Assembly: GCF_905175375.1 (NCBI RefSeq)
Contig: NZ_CAJIMS010000001.1
Location: forward strand, 3,224,001 to 3,288,000
Reading direction: 5' to 3'
DNA: 64,000 nt
From: Chryseobacterium aquaeductus
GTDB taxonomy: Bacteria; Bacteroidota; Bacteroidia; Flavobacteriales; Weeksellaceae
Position numbers and translations under genes: made by a program. Below the pieces are notes generated by a model that saw nothing but the letters and a program-made list of their open reading frames with translations, had not been told where the DNA came from and ran no database searches. Each line of letters opens with the position of its first letter. Within the stretch, counting starts at the first letter, position 1. Shown here piece by piece: positions 62,045 to 64,000 of this stretch.

Positions 62045-62410
62045 TTAATCCTTGATATACTTTGCCACTTTCTCTTCCAAATCTTCCAGATTAAAAGGTT
62101 TTGCCACATAATCATCTGCCTGTGCACTTTTTGCCAGCGAAACAATGTCGTTATTTGCGGTGACATAAATTACAGGAATATGTTTATAATCTGCATGACT
62201 TTTCAGCAATTTTGTAGCTTCCACGCCACCGATGTTGGGAATCCAATTATCCATAAGGATGACATCTGGTCGAAATTGTGAAACTTTCTGTATAATATCG
62301 TGGGATGTTTCCGAAATTTCGACCTCGTAACCGCCTTCTTCAAAAATGATGCTGATCACTTCAAGAATAACTTTATCATCATCAAAAATCAAAATTTTCT
62401 TCTTGTTCAT
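62045..62410 (-). CDS. Single-domain response regulator (CheY-like)
   Basis: 121 residues, a lone receiver domain: KILIFDDDKVIL (acidic pocket), VILMDNWIPNIGG (phosphorylated Asp), PVIYVTANND (Thr) and DDYVAKPFNLEDL (Lys). No output domain. Fourth of four same-strand genes with cheR, cheB and a receiver-containing gene, 27 bases after cheB. Confidence 0.9.
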   Translation of the reverse strand: MNKKKILIFDDDKVILEVISIIFEEGGYEVEISETSHDIIQKVSQFRPDVILMDNWIPNIGGVEATKLLKSHADYKHIPVIYVTANNDIVSLAKSAQADDYVAKPFNLEDLEEKVAKYIKD

Positions 62411-62437
62411 ATTTTTATTTATTTTATTTAATTGAAA

Positions 62438-63025
62438 TTATTTAATTCTATTTGACTGAGCGATAAGCTCTGCCAAATCTTTAGGCTCAAACAGCAGATC
62501 AAAACCCACCTGGTCAACTGCGTGCTTGGGCATATAATCTACTTCAGCAGTTTCAGGAATCTGAATCCAAACTTGACCATTATTTTTTTTTATATATTTT
62601 AAACCTTCCACTCCATCTGCATTAGCTCCGGAAAGAAGAATTCCAATAAGATTTTCGCCAAAAGTTTCTGCTGCAGATTTGAAGGTGACATCTATAGACG
62701 GCCGAGAATAATTCATTTTTTCTGAACTGTCTAATGATACTGTTTTTTTATCTTCAAACAACAAATGATAATCTGCAGGAACGATGTAAATTTTATTCTT
62801 TTGAATTTCTGTTTTATCCTCTATCTCAATGACCTCCATTGGTGTAAACTGCTGCAAAAGAGTTGGTAAAATACTTGTTGAGTGCGCTTTTCTGTGAACG
62901 ATCAAAACAATAGGGAAATCCAGATTTTGATCTAAATTTTTAATCATTTCCATGATGACCTGCAAACTTCCGGCAGATCCTCCGATCACGATTAATTCGG
63001 TATATGTAGTTGGTATATCCATCAC
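62438..63025 (-). CDS. CheB-type methylesterase without receiver domain
   Basis: 195 residues. Catalytic triad: Ser in VIGGSAGSLQVI, His in VLIVHRKAHSTS and Asp in GANADGVEGLKYI. It lacks the N-terminal receiver domain of classical CheB, so is not directly phosphorylated. It lies next to cheR with a 1-base gap. No methyl-accepting chemotaxis protein gene is in the window, so the module may serve a hybrid sensor kinase rather than motility. Confidence 0.9.
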   Translation of the reverse strand: MMDIPTTYTELIVIGGSAGSLQVIMEMIKNLDQNLDFPIVLIVHRKAHSTSILPTLLQQFTPMEVIEIEDKTEIQKNKIYIVPADYHLLFEDKKTVSLDSSEKMNYSRPSIDVTFKSAAETFGENLIGILLSGANADGVEGLKYIKKNNGQVWIQIPETAEVDYMPKHAVDQVGFDLLFEPKDLAELIAQSNRIK

Positions 63026-63026
63026 C

Positions 63027-63860
63027 TCAATTATTATGATCTACTTTTTTCCAAATTTTGTGATTACCAATTTGATGATAAGATTTATCTAAATTTGAAA
63101 ACCTCAATGTCTCTTTAGAACCTAATGCAAGATAGCCCAAATTTTCTAAGCTAGTATCAAAAAGATGAAATACACGCTCTTGCAAACCTTTTTCAAAATA
63201 AATCAAAACATTTCTACAAATTATAAGCTGAAAGCTATTGAACGAACTGTCTGATACCAGATTGTGTGTAGACAAAATAAGTTTTTCCTGAAGACTTTTG
63301 TCAAATCTCACACTGTCGTAATTTGCTGTGTAGTAATCTGAAAAATCTTCTTTACCACCCGACAGTATGTAATTTTCGGAATATGTTTTCATTTGATACA
63401 TAGGAAAAACTCCGGATCTTGCTGTCTCTAAAACGGAAGGATTGATGTCTGTACCATAAATCAGGCATTTGTGGTAAAGATTGGCTTCTTTCAACAAAAT
63501 TGCTATCGAATATGCTTCTTCACCTGTAGAGCAACCGGCAACCCAAATTCTGATTAAAGGATAAGTTCCCAATTGGGGAAGAATTTCCTCTTTCAATTTT
63601 TTAAAAAAATGGGGATCACGGAACATTTCTGTTACATTGACAGTAATTTCTTCGATGAAATGCTTCAGATAATCCGGATCATTAATAATCGTATATCGCA
63701 GTTCTGCAAAACTCGTAAACCGATCGATCACACAAATACGGTTGACACGACGTTTAAATGAAGCTCTGCTGTACAAAGAAAAATCGTATCCGTACAGATC
63801 GTACACATCTTTGATCAGAAATTCAATTTCTTCGTCTTTTACGATACTTGGTTCCAGCAT
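63027..63860 (-). CDS. CheR-type protein methyltransferase
   Basis: 277 residues. N-terminal helical domain (EIEFLIKDVYDLYGYDFSLYSRASFKRRV), SAM-binding IRIWVAGCSTGEEAYSIAILL, GTDINPSVLETARSGVFP and FQLIICRNVLIYFEKGLQERVF. It methylates glutamyl side chains of a receptor. Its ATG directly follows the upstream gene's TAA. Confidence 0.93.
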   Translation of the reverse strand: MLEPSIVKDEEIEFLIKDVYDLYGYDFSLYSRASFKRRVNRICVIDRFTSFAELRYTIINDPDYLKHFIEEITVNVTEMFRDPHFFKKLKEEILPQLGTYPLIRIWVAGCSTGEEAYSIAILLKEANLYHKCLIYGTDINPSVLETARSGVFPMYQMKTYSENYILSGGKEDFSDYYTANYDSVRFDKSLQEKLILSTHNLVSDSSFNSFQLIICRNVLIYFEKGLQERVFHLFDTSLENLGYLALGSKETLRFSNLDKSYHQIGNHKIWKKVDHNN

Positions 63861-64000
63861 TTACAACAGTTTTTCGATGGCATTGAGCAACTGATCTACA
63901 TCAATCGGCTTTTTTACATAATCCTGAGCTCCGGCATCCAGACATTTTTGTCGGTCTTCTTCCATTGCCTGCGCAGTGACTGCAATCACAGGAATGTGCT
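63861..64000 (-). CDS. C-terminal end of a receiver-domain protein, probably a hybrid sensor kinase (5' end outside window)
   Basis: The visible 46 codons read HIPVIAVTAQAMEEDRQK, then CLDAGAQDYVKKPIDVDQLL and NAIEKLL-stop, the last third of a receiver domain with the conserved Thr (VTA) and Lys (KKP). As the first gene before cheR-cheB-cheY-like, it is probably the C-terminal receiver of a hybrid histidine kinase, though a stand-alone regulator is possible. Confidence 0.8.
   Translation of the reverse strand, partial: HIPVIAVTAQAMEEDRQKCLDAGAQDYVKKPIDVDQLLNAIEKLL

Overview
The window looks like chromosome from a Flavobacteriia (Bacteroidota) species, most like Chryseobacterium or a close relative. 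The evidence is low GC, SusC-type and DUF4249-linked TonB receptors, a GldI-like lipoprotein, a CrtI-CrtB-CrtZ-CrtYcd carotenoid operon, the peroxiredoxin/thioredoxin/DUF6952 trio, and many promoters of the Bacteroidota type (-7 element TAnnTTTG). No rRNA, tRNA or CRISPR array was seen. Genus assignment is from protein resemblance recalled from memory, not from a search.

Layout. 0-5.4 kb: a SusC-like receptor (C-terminus off the left edge), a divergent MFS transporter, a Nudix-fold regulator and a glutaryl-CoA-dehydrogenase-like enzyme. 5.5-10.6 kb (minus): an AddB-like nuclease, a DUF922 protein, a lipoprotein, RsmG and a TraB/GumN-like secreted protein. 10.7-23.1 kb: an aspartate-type aminotransferase, a frameshifted bacteriocin-like peptide gene, the peroxiredoxin operon, a short Bax-inhibitor-1 protein, a LuxC-like acyl-CoA reductase facing a ferredoxin-SerC-SerA-DUF1015 series, an M28-type protein lacking two key residues, and a retropepsin-like protease. 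23.2-25.3 kb: an accessory-looking island with about 18 tandem 21-bp repeats and an AT-rich two-gene unit of unknown function. 25.3-41.5 kb: mostly housekeeping genes (ABC exporter, peptidyl-prolyl isomerases, IlvE, MnmD, M42 peptidase, Rpe, Ndk, RsgA, DAHP synthase/chorismate mutase, DnaX, TetR). 42.3-47 kb: a MarR-led carotenoid operon. 47-54.5 kb: a DUF421 protein, a DoxX-like protein, a di-haem peroxidase and a Tat-exported molybdenum hydroxylase (three subunits). 54.7-57.9 kb: a DUF4249 lipoprotein and its TonB receptor. 58.1-61.9 kb: three tandem paralogous secreted-protein genes, the first broken by a frameshift and by an IS3-family element. 62-64 kb: CheY-like, CheB, CheR and the end of a further receiver-domain protein.

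The most unusual items are: (1) the unknown two-gene unit with a 4-TM partner beside the 21-bp minisatellite; (2) dnaX, whose tau part is reachable only through a -1 shift at an A11 run; (3) a sigma-54-type promoter followed within about 70 nt by a UUCG-loop terminator, suggesting a small RNA; (4) the IS insertion whose exact removal restores the end of a paralogous gene; (5) the M28-type protein that has lost its first zinc His and catalytic Glu; and (6) a frameshifted bacteriocin-like peptide gene. All calls are from reading the sequence. Nothing was searched against a database.
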